DNA from: Agarophyton chilense
Lineage: Eukaryota > Rhodophyta > Florideophyceae > Gracilariales > Gracilariaceae
Direction: 5' to 3'
Assembly (NCBI GenBank): GCA_030374765.1
Contig: JARGXX010000093.1
Coordinates: 1 to 64,000 of the forward strand
Length of the DNA stretch: 64,000 nt
In this document: positions 21,226-34,552 of the stretch, one piece after another
How the letters are laid out: each line of letters starts with the position of its first letter
How positions within the stretch are numbered: the first letter of the stretch is position 1
Notes under the pieces: generated by a model
Told to the model about the DNA's origin: nothing
Database searches by the model: none
Seen by the model: only the letters and a program-made list of their open reading frames with translations
Program-made: the position numbers and the translations under genes

Positions 21226-21836
21226 GAACCAAGCGCAAACGCACCTTTTTTAGCCGCGTCCACGACCCCAAAAACGCACATACAAAACGCCTGACAATGT
21301 GCCAACTGCCTCCACGAAATCGCCACAGAACCAAGCGCAAACGCATACCCTAACCCTTTCTTTTGATAAAAATTTCGCACATTATCCAGCTTACAACACA
21401 GCTCGACTGTGCAGCGGAGATGTGGCTGAAACCAAGCGCCTTTGAGTGCCACACTCGACGCACGCCTCCACGTTGTGCAGCAAAAATGTTACAATAAAAC
21501 ATGTGCAAACGCAGGAATTGGCAGAAAGCCAAGCGCGCGTAAAATTTATGATTTTTTCAAATGCAAAAATTGCGAAAATGGGTGCTGCGCCCCAACATCT
21601 GGCAAGTCGCGCGCTACGTTACCCGAACGAAGTGCCTGAGCGCAATTAGCCACGATTTTTTGAGCGTGCCAATGTGTCATACGCGCTCTCCAGCACAACG
21701 TTTTCCATCCAGGGGGTCAAAATCGCACATACGTCGAATGCAGCGCGTGGCGCTTGGTGTATGTAATTACCAAGCGCTACTGACAACTGCGTTTTAACAA
21801 GCGCCAGCCCACACTTACAACCTGTAATATATATAG
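21226..21836. repeat. Subtelomeric repeat, copy B (left part missing)
   Basis: Nearly identical to 7141-7752 and 22873-23480, beginning at GAACCAAGCGCAAACGC and ending at the TATATATA run. It carries the same ACCAAGCGC motifs and the hairpin (21750-21777). Confidence 0.88.
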
Positions 21837-22334
21837 ATTGTTTTCCTTACTGCAAATATAAAACCCCGTAATGGTGCATCTTCCCCTAAACCCACCTCTT
21901 TTCTTAAGGGACTGCAAGTCATTCAAACATTTTTCGGCATGCTAAAACGCCAATCATCACACGGTTTTTGTGTCCAACTCGGTCCCTCTTCAGCACTCTT
22001 ACACATCATTCACATCCAACACACTCTCCTCAGCCCTACTTGTGCATGTCCACAGTTCGGTGAATCACGAGCTAGTCATCTGCCGTCTACCGCACTCACG
22101 GCAAAGACCTTTTCTCAGATTGTAAAACCCCTCCCAAACACACCCAAATCCGAAGCTTTTCGAAAATTAGATCAGATCATCTAGCGGCCACCATGTTCAA
22201 CTGTACACTTTGGATTTCTCTAAGATCCTCCCTCACACGTCTTTATACGTGTTTAGCCGCGTTACAGGCCCGTGCAACGTGTAGTCCAGTGCCCAGAGAT
22301 GAGTTTGGTATGGCAACTGTCACAAGTTCATACA
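21837..22334. other. Subtelomeric spacer without recognisable gene
   Basis: About 500 bp between two subtelomeric blocks. Short frames on the + strand (21939-22184, 22193-22459) show no domain or start context that I would trust. A weak telomere-like CCCCTAAACCC occurs near 21882. Confidence 0.5.
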
Positions 22335-22622
22335 CACCCGTGGTGTCTCAGACACCCGTTTTGTCTCAGACACCTGTTTTGTCTCGGACAACCTCCATTT
22401 TTGGCACCTTCTATCGCGTTTTTCTAGTCTCGATCAGACTTGCATTTGCGGTGTACTGAGGCCTGCTATTCGGTAGATTTAATCAAAATACATGTCTGGC
22501 TGCTTGACCTGCGCCACAGCATAATTTTTACAATTTTTTGTCTGGCCGGCCCTGTTATCAACTCAGACACAGACATCAAAAAATTCATTGATTTTTCAGC
22601 ATGCCAAAACACCAATATATTC
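22335..22622. repeat. Subtelomeric block shared with 19745-20000
   Basis: Contains three near-tandem TTTTGTCTCAGACACC units (22341-22390) and then the sequence shared with 19745-20000 up to AATATATTCAGG. It leads directly into subtelomeric repeat copy C. Confidence 0.7.
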
Positions 22623-23480
22623 AGGCCCTGAACGATAGCTACTTTGTGGCGATGCCACTGTTGGACAAACCTTAACGTCATAAGACCCTACCTGGCATCG
22701 TTAAGCATACGTCATCCCTACCTCACTAAACGCACTGCACGCGTCTTCTTTAGCTGAGAGTGTGGCGCCAGCACTCGCCTGACGTACTACTCACCACACT
22801 CAACCTACATTGAACTTGACAATACCAACGAATATCGACCCCCAGTGCTGCCGGGTATGGAAACCATCCTAGAACCAAGCGCAAACGCACCTTTTTTAGC
22901 CGCGTACACGACCCCAAAAACGCACATACAAAACGCCTGACAATGTGCCAACTGCCTCCACGAAATCGCCACAGAACCAAGCGCAAACGCATACCCTAAC
23001 CCTTTCTTTTGATAATATTTTCGCACATTATCCAGCTTACAACACAGCTCGACTGTGCAGCGGAGATATGGCTGAAACCAAGCGCCTTTGAGTGCCACAC
23101 TCGACGCACGCCTCCACGTTGTGCAGCAAAAATGTTACAATAAAACATGTGCAAACGCAGGATTTGGCAGAAAGCCAAGCGCGCGTGAAATTTATGATTT
23201 TTTCAAATGCAAAAATTGCGAAAATGGGTGCTGCGCCCCAACATCTGGCAAGTCGCGCGCTACGTTACCCGAACGAAGCGCCTGAGCGCAATTAGCCACG
23301 ATTTTTTGAGCGTGCCAATGTGTCATACGCGCTCTCCAGCACAACGATTTCCATCCAGTCGGTCAAAATCGCACATACGTCGAATGCAGCGCGTGGCGCT
23401 TGGTGTATGTATTTACCAAGCGCTACTGACAACTGCGTTTTACCAAGCGCCAGCCCACACTTAGAACCTGTAATATATAT
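22623..23480. repeat. Subtelomeric repeat, copy C
   Basis: Full-length partner of copy A (6892-7752), with scattered substitutions and the same motif set. The hairpin is at 23396-23423. It is the innermost recognised subtelomeric block, followed by mobile-element remnants. Confidence 0.88.
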
Positions 23481-23838
23481 AAGCTGTTTTCCAAGCCAAT
23501 GAAAGCCTCTCGGCGAAACTGGTAGACGTAGAACTGTCGAAAAAGACGAGGTGGTTGATATATTTCAAAAGATTATTGTCGTCTTTTACTTGGCACAAGC
23601 TAGGACAACAAATACTACTAAAGTAGGATGAGATCCATCGAATACGCCGTCGGCCAATTACGGCGGTAGATAACTGTCAGGCACGGCGCTTTCCTGACAG
23701 AATCCCGCGGCACTGGCGGAGAAGTCTGCCAAGATTTCCACAGGTTTTATCCGAAATGAGACGTGTTGCAAGGCAGCTTGAACACGATCAAGAAGCGATC
23801 TCATCCCGCACTTCGCGCTTGCTACGTGAAATTTATGG

Positions 23839-24810
23839 GTGAACTTTATTAGACGCTTTCTATTATATCTGGATCCCTTGCTCCACAACGTGCAGGCACG
23901 CCTGGAGACGACGAACTCAGTTTGGACGAGGAGGCATTTCTATCACGTGCGTTGCCGTGGGAAAAAAGTGCTGCAGTTTCTGGTTGCAATCGAGATGCTG
24001 CCCGTAGGATACGCCTGCAGAAAACGCAACAGAAGTTGCTGGCTGGGCGAATGAGTGATCGTAATAGGTTTCGGTTGGGCTTTGTATGGGAAATGGTTGA
24101 TGCTGAAGCAATGAGCTGGATAGCACCTTAAACTATGAACATTGCTGTGAGCCAGCAAAAAGGAAAGCAGGCTTTTCGGTTTCGTGTCTCGTGCATGATA
24201 GACATTAACGAATATTCATTAAGTTATTTGGAATGCTCTGAAAAATTGAAGAAAGGTTACTACAATTCTATGAATAAGGTTATCGTCGAGGGAGTTCGTC
24301 GGCTACTTGGAACAGTGCATGCATCAACGGAGCAACTGCGAGTAGATTTTGTTATGTTGCACAAATGAATGCTTGTTCACTGCATACAAACAAAACGCCA
24401 GCAAACGAGTGCTGTTGTGAAATACTGGAAGGTTTTAAACGAGAGCAATTGGCTGGTGAGCCCAGTTCCGTTCAATGCACTGGCCCATGCTGCCTTGTGT
24501 GCCCAGGCCTCATCTGCCTCTGTAGAGAACCTTTCTATTGACCTGGGACAAAGGGAGGGTTCCCAAAGTACGTCCATACATTCCAAAACGCTGGCGATGA
24601 CAGAAATGATACGATGCTTTGTAGTTAAAGAGCTGCGGGAGACTCGTCTTGGTCTAAACCAGAGCAGTGTGCTAAAGCGACAGCTTTTGAACAGCTTGTA
24701 CAACACGTTGCTGGTCGTCTCGAAAATGAGGAAACTACTTGGGTGTGCAGCTGTTCAGAACGCGTAAGAGGCTGGCCACAGGCCATAATTGATCTAATGA
24801 TTGTATACGA
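23839..24810 (+). mobile_element. hAT-family DNA transposon remnant
   Basis: The frame at 24369-24767 contains YWKVLN, then FNALAHAALCAQASSASVE, followed by DLGQREG and TEMIRCFVVKEL. This is the C-terminal hAT dimerisation region, where the small-residue run before Glu and the following glycine are the usual landmarks. A second frame overlapping its end carries FEQLVQHVAGRLENEETTW. Upstream pieces (23839-24368) are open in changing frames and may be the eroded remainder of the transposase. There is no intact catalytic core, so the copy is dead. Terminal repeats were not found. The right side is cut off by the LTR element at 24879. Confidence 0.55.
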
Positions 24811-24878
24811 AAACATACTTTTGAAACAGTGTTGTGCACTTGATGGTTTTTGTTTGGTGTAAAATGTGCTTTACAGTA

Positions 24879-25545
24879 TGTTGTATTCTACTATGTCGGG
24901 GAATCCAATATGTTGGTTTTTCGCGAAGTCGCGGTCGGAACTCATAAGTGAGTGATATCATCAAACTTGTGATATGAAACGGCACACCGCGTAGGATGCC
25001 TAGAGGCAGAATTTCTTAGTGGGACACGTGGTATCACGAGTGGAGTGGCTTGCAACGGCGCATTTAGTGGCAATCCACGTGGCTGGTTTTACTACCCTTT
25101 GTAGCTAGACGTCCATTAGGGACCGTACCCATACAGTGGTTTGGCTAAGTGGCTGACCACTGGGTATCATTTATATATTTATTTGAGCACTCACCCTGGC
25201 ACACAGTATATAGTGTACCCGAGGTAAGAGCCGACTCCAAGTAAAGGAGATAACATGGGCATCATGACTATTCTGTTCCTCGCTTAGGATTCCTTAACCG
25301 GAGATCCGGAAGAGCTAAAATAGATATTCAGCCCCCAACCACTTCACGAGCCGTCTCGTACCTAGGTTCCATCAACGTTTTACAGTTGCAATGTTCACCC
25401 TCGCTGGCGAATAGTGGCCTTACACCCCACTTCCAGCTCGCTGGTGTTGTACCTCTACCACCCCTTTTCCTTCGCCGCAAGCGACCCATCGGCAGTCCGA
25501 ACGCTGTCGCTGGTGTCTGCTCTCTCCGTTAGAGCGGATACTACA
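24879..25545 (+). repeat. 5' LTR of the Ty3 element
   Basis: 667 bp, matching 33839-34552. The LTR ends form an inverted pair of the TGTAGTAT...ATACTACA type (here TGTTGTAT...ATACTACA). It abuts the hAT remnant on the left. Confidence 0.85.
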
Positions 25546-25547
25546 AG

Positions 25548-25566
25548 TGGTCTCCCGACTTAGAAC
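25548..25566 (+). other. Primer-binding-like site
   Basis: TGGTCTCCCGACTTAGAAC begins two bases after the 5' LTR and starts with TGG, complementary to a tRNA CCA end. The core CTCCCGACTTAGAA is shared with 62329-62342, just after an LTR of another family. Confidence 0.55.
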
Positions 25567-28500
25567 CACTGTGGTCAGCTTCACTGAACGATTCGTTCCT
25601 GGAACGTGGAATCGATATCGATACTTGGAAGAAGTGGAATCACTACAGTTATTGTTTATCGAACCAGCTCCAGCAATTGCGGAATTCATCGTGGTTGAAC
25701 ACGTGGTCGAGAAGTCGAAGACACCATTTGGTTCGCACCTTGACTCAGGTTTAGTCTAGGATGCCGAAGACCCGAAGCCAGTCGAGTACTGGTCGCCCCG
25801 GTCCTGCGGGACCACCCCCGAAACCGGGGCTCGCCTCATCTGTTGAAGCCGGAGAGCGGCCGTATCGTCAAGCGATGTCGCGCTCACGCTCGGTGAATGA
25901 TGAACGAGATCTTTTGGATGTACCGGCCCCTGTGGCAGCGGCAGTCACGCCCACCACAGAAGCCGTAGTTGACCCTGAGGTCGTCTGACCTCAAGAAGAG
26001 GATGATTTGCGCAGGGAAGTGCGTCGTCTCAAGTCTGAGTCAAGCGCTTCGCGTGTGCGCATGGTTGCGTTGGAATCGCAGATCGCTGCTCTTATCGCTG
26101 ATGACGAACAATTACGCAGTGCGCACCGAGCACTCGTTCGTCAAGACGATGGGAAGCAGGTTTCTGTATCAGTGAAAACACTACGTGAGGATTTGAAAAA
26201 TCTACTGGAGAGGTACGGGAATACGCCCGATGCGCTACCCGGCTTAACCGTGGATGTAGAGGAAGTCCTCACTCGAGTTAACCCTCGTTTAGAACGCCTG
26301 GAGGCGGCAGTTCATGCGTAGACTGCTGCTAAACCAGTCGTGCTGGAAGAGGAAGGAGCTTCTTTGAAGGAAGCTCGTTCGAAGAAGTCGAAGTCCCGAC
26401 GTAAAAAGCGGAAGTCTGCACGTTATTCGAGTGATGAATCGTCAAGTACGGAGGGTTTCAGTTCCAGTACTGATGATTCTGATGATTCAGATACGTCAGA
26501 TGACAACGACAGTGATGATGGTCATCGAAGGTCCCGATCTCGGAAGAAGAACACGTCTTCGTTGTTAATGCGAAAAAAAGCTCACATTACAGAGGATTGA
26601 AGGTGCTCCCGTGTACGAATCCAATTTATCGGAAGGTCCTGAATAACAGGTATTACCGTCTGAAGGTGAAGAGCAAGAAGCGCTCAGGACGCGAAACCGC
26701 GAAGGTGAAGGATCACATCAAACGATTGAAGATCGGCCTTAATGATTTAACATTTGATGGGAAAACCCCCATTCTCGTTATCGAGTTTCTCACTCGATTC
26801 GTTGCCGAAGCAGACACTCTAGAGATGAGTCAACCACAGGCATTTGTGTCTTAACCACACTTCCTGAAGGGTTTTGCTTTAGAGCAATTTCGTTCCGTAT
26901 GCGGATCATTGACAGACGATGAAGGCGGCGTTACCTCATGGCCAGAGGCAGTGCAGTATTTGCTGCGCAGTTACGCGACTTCAAACGCGATACGTCAGGC
27001 GATCCTGGACCTAAGGGATGTGACCCAAAAGCCTGAGGAGGGCGAAGCTGAGTACAGCTCAAGCCTTAACAAAGCTTCAGTCCGCTGTGGAAACTTCCAC
27101 TCGACGGAGGACAAGATTACCTTGTACATCGACGGGCTGGACTCGAGCATCAAGTCTTTGGTAGCTCGATATCCAGAGAAGCATGGAAGAGTCTCCTTTT
27201 CTGGGTTAGTTCAGTTTGCGAAAGCTGAAGGAGACGCGGCCAGAGCGCGTGGTAGCCCCCGTCGTTCAGTGGCTTTTGGAACCTCAATGGGTAAGGAGAA
27301 GATCTCCGCCAAAGTTAATAAGCGCAATAAACTGCTACATCTGGAATCTCCCGTTGACTCGCGAGATACGTCGTTGGCGCCCAATGGGAGGGACTCGCAT
27401 GAAGAGGCGGTCCATTTAATGGAATACACGGACTCTTCTGTACCTACAGTGGATCTCCCACAATTGGAGTCTCAGAACGAGGAAGCCCTAATGGCTATGG
27501 AGGGCCGTCGTCCTATGTATCGTCCCTACACGGTGCATCCACAAGGTGGTTTCAAGAACGAGAAACCCGGATGGGTGGATACTCGCACGGCATACCATTC
27601 ACAACCTATGTTGACCAACCGTCGTGACGGTTTGATATGTTATTCATGTTATGGAAAACACCATTTGAGTGCAGAATGACCGCTTCCTGCAAAGGATCTG
27701 AGTTGTATCATGACGAATTATGAAGCACTCTCAGAAAAGGAACGGGGCCGCGTACCGGCGGGCATGTATTGGAAAGCCAAAAGTTGGTTTTCTCAGACAC
27801 CAATGCGCCGGACGGACAAGCCGGTTGCTCAGAATGCTGAAGTGTTACAACCCGGAACCCCGTTTGGAAGAGGCGCCTTTGAGGCGAATAAGCCGGTGCA
27901 ACCGGAAAACTAAGTAAGGGAGCCCCTCGGGGGTCGGCACTAGGGGGTCGGCACTAGTCGATCCCGTAGTGCTGACCAGGGAGAGCTTGCCTCCCTGCTC
28001 CCGCGCTTGGAAGGCCAAGATTCCCTTGAGGACTCCCAAATTTCCGCCGTACGGAATCAATCCGCCGGAGAGAAAGCGAGTACAGTTTGACTGTGAGTTA
28101 CATCGTTCTTGGAGACGTTATACTTGTTTATCAAAACGGGAAAGTTACCTCATGGTAGTGTCTAAAAGAAGCTTTAAGGTCTATGCCGACATCGGCTCTA
28201 ACAGGAACCTGTTATCTCGTCGATGGGCTATCTTGGACACAGGTGCAGGTCCGAGTTTTACACAGGAATCGGAGCTCGATCCTGCTGACTTAGAACGTAT
28301 TCGATACGGTCCTTCACCGGACATCCGGGATGCCAACAAAAATGCTGTGAAGACACTGGGAACAGTTCGACTCGTGGTGCGTTTGGGACGCTTTGTAGTC
28401 CTAGTCGACTTCATCGTCTGTAAGACGTTAGCTGCACCAGTGATACTGGGATATGATTATTGCGACAAGTTTGTCGAAGCCATTCGCCTGCGAAGAAAAC

Positions 28501-31500
28501 TAGTCGAACTAGATGATGGATCAATGGTACCAATTGTTCGCAAGCCAATGCGTCGTTGCTCTGAAGCACCTCCACTTCCACAATCTATGGAATACGAGAA
28601 ATCTCGAGGACGTGTCTCGCCGAGGATTCGAGTAGCGAAGAGTGCCATGATGAAGGCACAAACCAAAACTTCGGGTCAAGTAAGAACAGAACGACATGGA
28701 CTCGTGGTAATTCAACCGAACACTCGGATGTACGAATCCCGTGGATTGCTAGTCGCTAACGGCATTGTTCAGGTTGATCCTGGTAGCCCCTTTTGGATAC
28801 TAGTGAAGAACTTCACCGATAACGATTATCAGATACCGAAGAATCAGGTTGTTGTAACAGCTTCGCCTCATCCCACAGTGGTGGTCCCTACTCATATTTC
28901 TACTGCAGAAGTATTGGGATTAACCCATGTCGGTGACACAGACGAAGAACTGCAAACTCCGTCTGGAGATCAATTGCCAACGGCAAAGGATCCAGAGAGC
29001 CTGGTCGATGAGCTAGACTTAGCATATGTGTCGGAACACTACAGAACGAAGATCAGTTCTATGCTGAAGAAGTACACATCCCTGTGGAGTGGAAAACTAG
29101 GAGAGATCTCCGCTATGGAACACCACATTGATTTGGTCCCAAGGTCCCGACCCATCTCCCAACCACCCTACAGAGCGCGCCCGCGAACTCGCCAAATCGA
29201 GGAGGAGAATGTCAGCAAAATGATGGAAGAAGGAGTAATCGAAGCAGCTCAATCTGCTTTGGTCTCACCAGTGATGCTGGTTCCAAAACCTGATGGTTCT
29301 TTACGATTCCGTATCGATTATCGAAAACTGAACGCAGTTACAGTTCGAGATAGATACCCGTTGCCTCGAATGGACAAATGTATTGACAGCTTAGGAGAAG
29401 CGAACGTGTTCACCGCCTTGGACGCCAACTCTGGCTATTGGCAGGTGCCTGTAGCGGAAGAAGACCAAGATATAACCGCATTTGCGTGTCACGCCAGTCT
29501 CTACCGTTTCAAAAGGATGCCCTTTGGCTTAACGAATGCACCGGCTACTTTCCAGCGTACTCTCGACATCTGGCTCTCAAGATACAAGTGGAAGACTTGT
29601 TTAGTCTATTTGGACGATGTGATCATCTTTTCCCAGGATGTGGAAAGCCATTTACGGCATGTCGAGGAGATCCTTAAAGCACTACAGAGCGCGGGTATCA
29701 CCTTGAAATTCAAGAAATGAGAATGGTTCGCTGGACCCGTCCGGTACTTAGAACATGTAATCAAGCCAGGGCAGCTTGCCATTCAAGAGGCTCAAACATC
29801 GGCTCTCCGCGAAGTAGAACCTCCGTCGACATAGAAGCAATTGCGTTCTTTCCTCGGCTTGTGCAACGTCTACCGACGATTCGTGCCGCGATACCCGCAC
29901 AGAGCGGCACCGCTCAACGCAAAGCTGCGTAAAGAACAACCAGTACAGCTGGAACAATTCAGACAAGCTGAAGCGGAAGCGTTCGACACGCTGAAGACAA
30001 AGATAATTACAGCCCCAGTCTTGGCGCTGCTCATCCCCAACCTGCCATACTCAGTGGATACCGACTCTAGCGAGTACCAAGTAGGGTGTGCCCTTTTTCA
30101 AACACACCCTGATGGTGAACGCAAACCCATTGGTTACTGGTCAAGATCGCTGAACGCAGCTGAGAAGAAGTATTCAGTTTCAGAAAAGGAATGCCCTGCA
30201 GTCGTTTGGGCACTAACCACATTGCGACCGTATCTCCAAGGAGAACGTTTTACCGTCGAAACGGATCATTCGTCTCTACGATGGTTACTGTCCATTACAG
30301 ACCCGTCTGGTCGTCTCAGACGATGGCGCTTATGCCTTTCTGAATTCAATTTCGAAGTGAAGTATAAGAAGGGATTGGCCAATGTCCAAGCTGACGTTCT
30401 ATCGCGACTCAAAACACTTGGCGAAACCCAAGGCGAAATCGATGAAGAGATACCTTGCTTCTACATGGAGACCCATTCACCATCTTTTGAAGAAGAGGAA
30501 CAAGAGACCCTTGATGATTATTCGGATGCAAACCCGTTCCTTGTATTAGCAGACACTGACCCTTCAGTTCAACTCGAGCGAATCTCGTGCACTGAGCTCC
30601 TCAATGAGCAACACGCCGATACGTTTTGTGCGTCGATACGCTCTCGTCTTAACGGGGGGAGGAGCTCCCCTTCTCACTCGATTCACGAGGAATACTGTTA
30701 AGACATGTCGTAAATCATGATCAAATCGTGTTTCCACACGTCTTGAAGAGTCGAGTACTCCATCTGGCACACTACAGCAGGCTGTCTGGTCATCCAGGAA
30801 AAACGAAGTTGTTCATGAATCTAAGAACATATTTTTACTGCCCTACTTTGGCAATGGACTGCCATGCTACAGTGAAGTTGTGTACAACATGTGCGAAGAA
30901 TCGCGTGAAGCTTTACAGGAAGCGGAAACCGATGACGTTATTCCAGGCGAAAGCGCCTTTACAATACGTCAGTATCGACACCCTAGGGGAATTGATTCGC
31001 TCAAGGCAAGGTTATCGCTACCTGTTGGTAATCAACGACCGCTTCTCGAAGTATCGGGATATCCCCCGTGGCACGCCCACACCCGTGAATATAGAAATGG
31101 AACCTGAAAGCAGGAACGACATTTTGGAATTTGGCCCGAAGGACTTGGAAACGAGTGCACGCGAAAACGCGCCGTTGCCGCTTCAGGCTGAACCGTCAGG
31201 TGGAGCACCACTCGCTGTTCCGCCGATATCGGCTCCCATCCCTCGTCGGCAGGAAGAAAAAGAGGTATCGCCTCCTGTTGTGGTGCAAGCACCATCGTCC
31301 ACCCAACAGCGGTCAGAATCGGATAAACCGAAGGAAGTTCATCCACGAATGGAATTGAGAAGTAGCAAGAAGTACGCTTCTATGGAACCTGGAAAACAGG
31401 ATAGGTATTTATCTGAGAAAGCTTCTCAAGGAATGAGTACACTGCCCCGGCGGGCAGAACGACAGTTAGTCGACGAGCGAACGCTTAGCGGCGCTGAGAC

Positions 31501-31839
31501 TGCTAACACAGAGACGCTTGGGTCAGCCCTAAGGCATTTCAAACCTGTTAACAGGAGTCTTGCGCCAACAGCGAAAGCATTGGAAAACGCCCAGGGATAT
31601 GTTATGGATCGCATATGTGAACATGGCGAGCATGAAAATACTAGAGAATTACTGTATCGAGTCCGTTGGTACGGTTTTCCTCCGGAAGCGGATACGTGAG
31701 AACCTATAGCTCATATCCCCCGTTCGCAGCTCGTGCGATATCATCGACGCATGCGATTACCACTCCTCACTCAGATCGACTCCTCGATGGTCGGGCTCAT
31801 GGGCACATCCCATTTCTAAGTATGGGCTACAAAGGTAGT

Positions 31840-32060
31840 TAAAACTCGAAAGGCGAGAAGAAAACAAGAAATCATGAATAGGAAACGTGAAGACACGCAA
31901 GCAAAGGACATTTACTGATTATAACCTATGACAAACTCGAGAAGCGAGAAGAAGGATTGAAGAACTCGAGAAGCGAAAAGAAGAAATTAAGAACTCAAAA
32001 AGCGAGAAGAGATGAAGATTAGAAGATAAGAAGGGAACGTGAAGACACGAAGTCACCGGA
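31840..32060 (+). repeat. Purine-rich degenerate tandem repeat
   Basis: Imperfect copies of GAACTCGARAAGCGARAAGAAG interleaved with AACGTGAAGACAC follow the chromodomain region of the Ty3 element. It is low-complexity and untranslated in appearance, lying between the pol region and the antisense frames. Confidence 0.65.
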
Positions 32061-32359
32061 GTTTTATTGGAATCAAGATACCACCGCAAGGGTGTTGACT
32101 AGGAGTCTTTTCTAGGATCATCAAAAAGACGTGCGAGCATGCAGGTTTGCAAAAAGCTGTGCACGATCACCCTCAACTTGGTCCACAGGAAAGCCCGCAT
32201 ATAAGAAGAACTCCCTCAGTGGATCCAAGGTTCAGTTTCAGCTCCTGGCGCTTCTTCACACGGTTCCTCTCCTTTCTCGGATGGATTAGCATCGTACAAG
32301 TATCCAGTAAGCGGATTCGGTGGCATGTCACGCGGGTTATCCCGAAGAAAGCGAGCTTT

Positions 32360-33445
32360 CTAGGAGGTGATCAACTGGCGCGTCCAGGGGTCGTACCAAT
32401 CGAAATCTCCAGCACTTGCTGTTAGTCCAGGAGAATGGTCGTAGTGTCTTGCACGGGTTCCGCGAGCGGATTGACGAGCTGGCACTCCAGACCAATCGAC
32501 ACTGTCGATCAAATCCACAAGATGGAGGAAGTCGGCATGGTTCGCACGGGATCCCAGGACAAGGGAAAGATCGAGTTCTCTCGCATACTTTCGCGCTGTT
32601 AGCGACATGTACCAAACTCTAAAGGTATCATAAGCATCCCACAGGTGGAAGACGGCCATCTTGGCGATAAACTCGGTATAAACCACCGTCCAATATCCTG
32701 AGAACGGGTCGTTAACCAACGCGGACCCGATGTAGGAGATCGCCGGTGGGAGCTCCACAGGGCAACCACGAGGACTTTCGATCGCCGCCCAATGCCCCGG
32801 AATACCGATGTAGCGCCCGAAGCGCGCGTTCCGCCGGATGCGGTCAGTCTCGATCATTTGATACGGCACCAAATAGCCCAAACGTGATCGAGTACGACGT
32901 TCCCAACGGAGATAATCCCAATATGGAATGTCACGCTTTCGAAGGAAGCGGAACTCTGCACGGAGAAGAGGTTGCTGAAAGCAGAGAGCTGCATCACGCA
33001 CACCGCGCACACCGCGCCAACCGCTAACCTCGACTTCAACGAGTGTCTCGATATAAGAGTAACCTTCACCGTTGGTACGGGCTTTCCAGGTATCTAGTTC
33101 CAAGTCCTGCGGGAGGGGAACCGTAATGATGAATCGGTGAAGACGCAGGTAAATCAGCTTGGTGAACTGCGTACGGGCTTCGGACAAGGTTTCCGTTGAA
33201 TATCGCGCCATCGCGTTGTCTGGCAAAGAAATATGGCTCGGCCAGTCGTCGCTATAAATCGCGTGTTCCGGAATACCGTCAGGGAAGTACCCACCGTGTA
33301 CATACTGTTGTATCAAGGCGTCATCGCAGATAGCAACTGGATCAAACCAGGGCGCTTGCGCGAAAAGTTCAATGTGGTCGAGAGGATCTCGTCCATAGAA
33401 ATCCGCAAGGTGCCGGTAGCTCTGCTGAGCACGACGAGAAGGAGC
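32360..33445 (-). other. Antisense open frame inside the Ty3 element
   Basis: Opposite in direction to gag-pol, between pol and the 3' LTR, a minus-strand frame of 318 codons (32360-33316) stays open. Its composition is that of a real protein: rich in Trp and Tyr, for example YWTVVYTEFIAKMAVFHLWD. A Ser/Pro-rich minus-strand frame lies between it and the LTR. I recognise no domain. Some plant Ty3 elements carry an antisense gene in this position, which is the closest precedent. Part of a fossil element. Confidence 0.45.
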
Positions 33446-33838
33446 TCAAATCACACCCGCGGAGGCGACGTACGCCGAGTTCGGCATCGGAGCCACGGTT
33501 GGCTGAGGTAACGGTACCGACCGGAATCCGGTGTACGGTGTGGGGAACGAATGGTATGGACCGAGTTGAGCAGTAGGCTGCGACGCATAACCAGCAGTGT
33601 TGGACGGAGACCCAGAAGGCACATCCTCAGAGGAAAGCTGGAACGGGTTGGACCCGGCGTTCGGATCCATCGCGAGAGATCGAGCTGAGGAGCGGTGAGG
33701 AACACAACGCTGTTGAGAACTGTGAGAGTTGGTCGGGCGGCGAGGAATTCGTGATGACGATGAGTACCAGGAACACCGGTCCGACTGTGTATAAACGCTT
33801 CTTGCGTCCCCCATGGTTCGCGCTTAACGAGGGGGGTG

Positions 33839-34552
33839 TGTAGTATTATACTATGTCGGGGAATCCGACAGGTTGGTTTTTCGCGAATTCGCGGTTGGAA
33901 CTCATAAGTGAGTGTTATCATCAACATTGTGATATGAAACGGCATCCCGCACAGGACGCCTAGAGGCAGAATGTCTTACTGGAACACGTGGCATCATGGG
34001 TCGGGTGGCCTACCACGGCGCGCGCATAGTTGCGACCCTTCCTAGGGGAATTCCATTTGGAAACGGCGCATGTAGTTGCGATCCACGTGGAGGGCCTTAC
34101 TACCCTTTGTAGCTAGACGTCCATTAGGGACCATACCCATACAGTGGTTTGGCTAAGTGGCTGACCACTGGGTATTATTTATATATTTATTTGGGCACTC
34201 ACCCTGGTACACAGTATATAGTGTACCAGAGGTGAGCGCCGACTCCAAGTAAAGGAGAGAACATGGGCATCATGACTATTCTGTTCCTCGCTTAAGATTC
34301 TTTTACCGGAGATCCGGACAAGCTATAATAGATAGTCAGCCCCAAACCACTTCACGAGCCGTCTCATACCTACGTTCCATCAACGTTTTACAGTTGCACT
34401 CTTCACTTTCGCTGGCGAGTAGTGGCCTTACACCCCACTTTCAGCTCGCGGGTATTGTAACTCTACCACCCCTTTTCCTTCGCCGCAAGCGACCCATCGG
34501 CAGTCCGAACGCTGTCGCAGGTGTCTGCTCTCTCCGTTAAAGCGGATACTAC
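33839..34552 (+). repeat. 3' LTR of the Ty3 element
   Basis: 714 bp, starting TGTAGTATT directly after the polypurine GAGGGGGGTG and ending ATACTAC. It is longer than the 5' LTR, largely because of extra sequence near 34027-34090. Confidence 0.85.

Larger units (their letters stand above)
24879..34552 (+). mobile_element. Ty3/gypsy LTR element with chromodomain (fossil)
   Basis: About 9.7 kb with an LTR at each end. Parts in order: 5' LTR; primer-binding-like site near 25548; gag-like region with an acidic/basic stretch and a zinc-knuckle-like CYSC motif (about 25761-27690); aspartic protease (DTGAGPSF, near 28240); reverse transcriptase with YLDDVIIFS (near 29610); RNase H (near 30050-30420); integrase zinc region (near 30770-30900); C-terminal chromodomain (near 31590-31710); an antisense-frame region; a polypurine tract (33829-33838); 3' LTR. 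The element is broken, with at least about five breaks. The LTRs differ by roughly a tenth where compared by eye, so it is not recent. No matching target duplication is evident at the ends. Confidence 0.88.

Noticed and set aside
23501-23540. GGCGAAACTGGTAGACG resembles the start of an organellar tRNA-Leu
   Set aside because: No B box, anticodon arm or acceptor partner follows at tRNA spacing.
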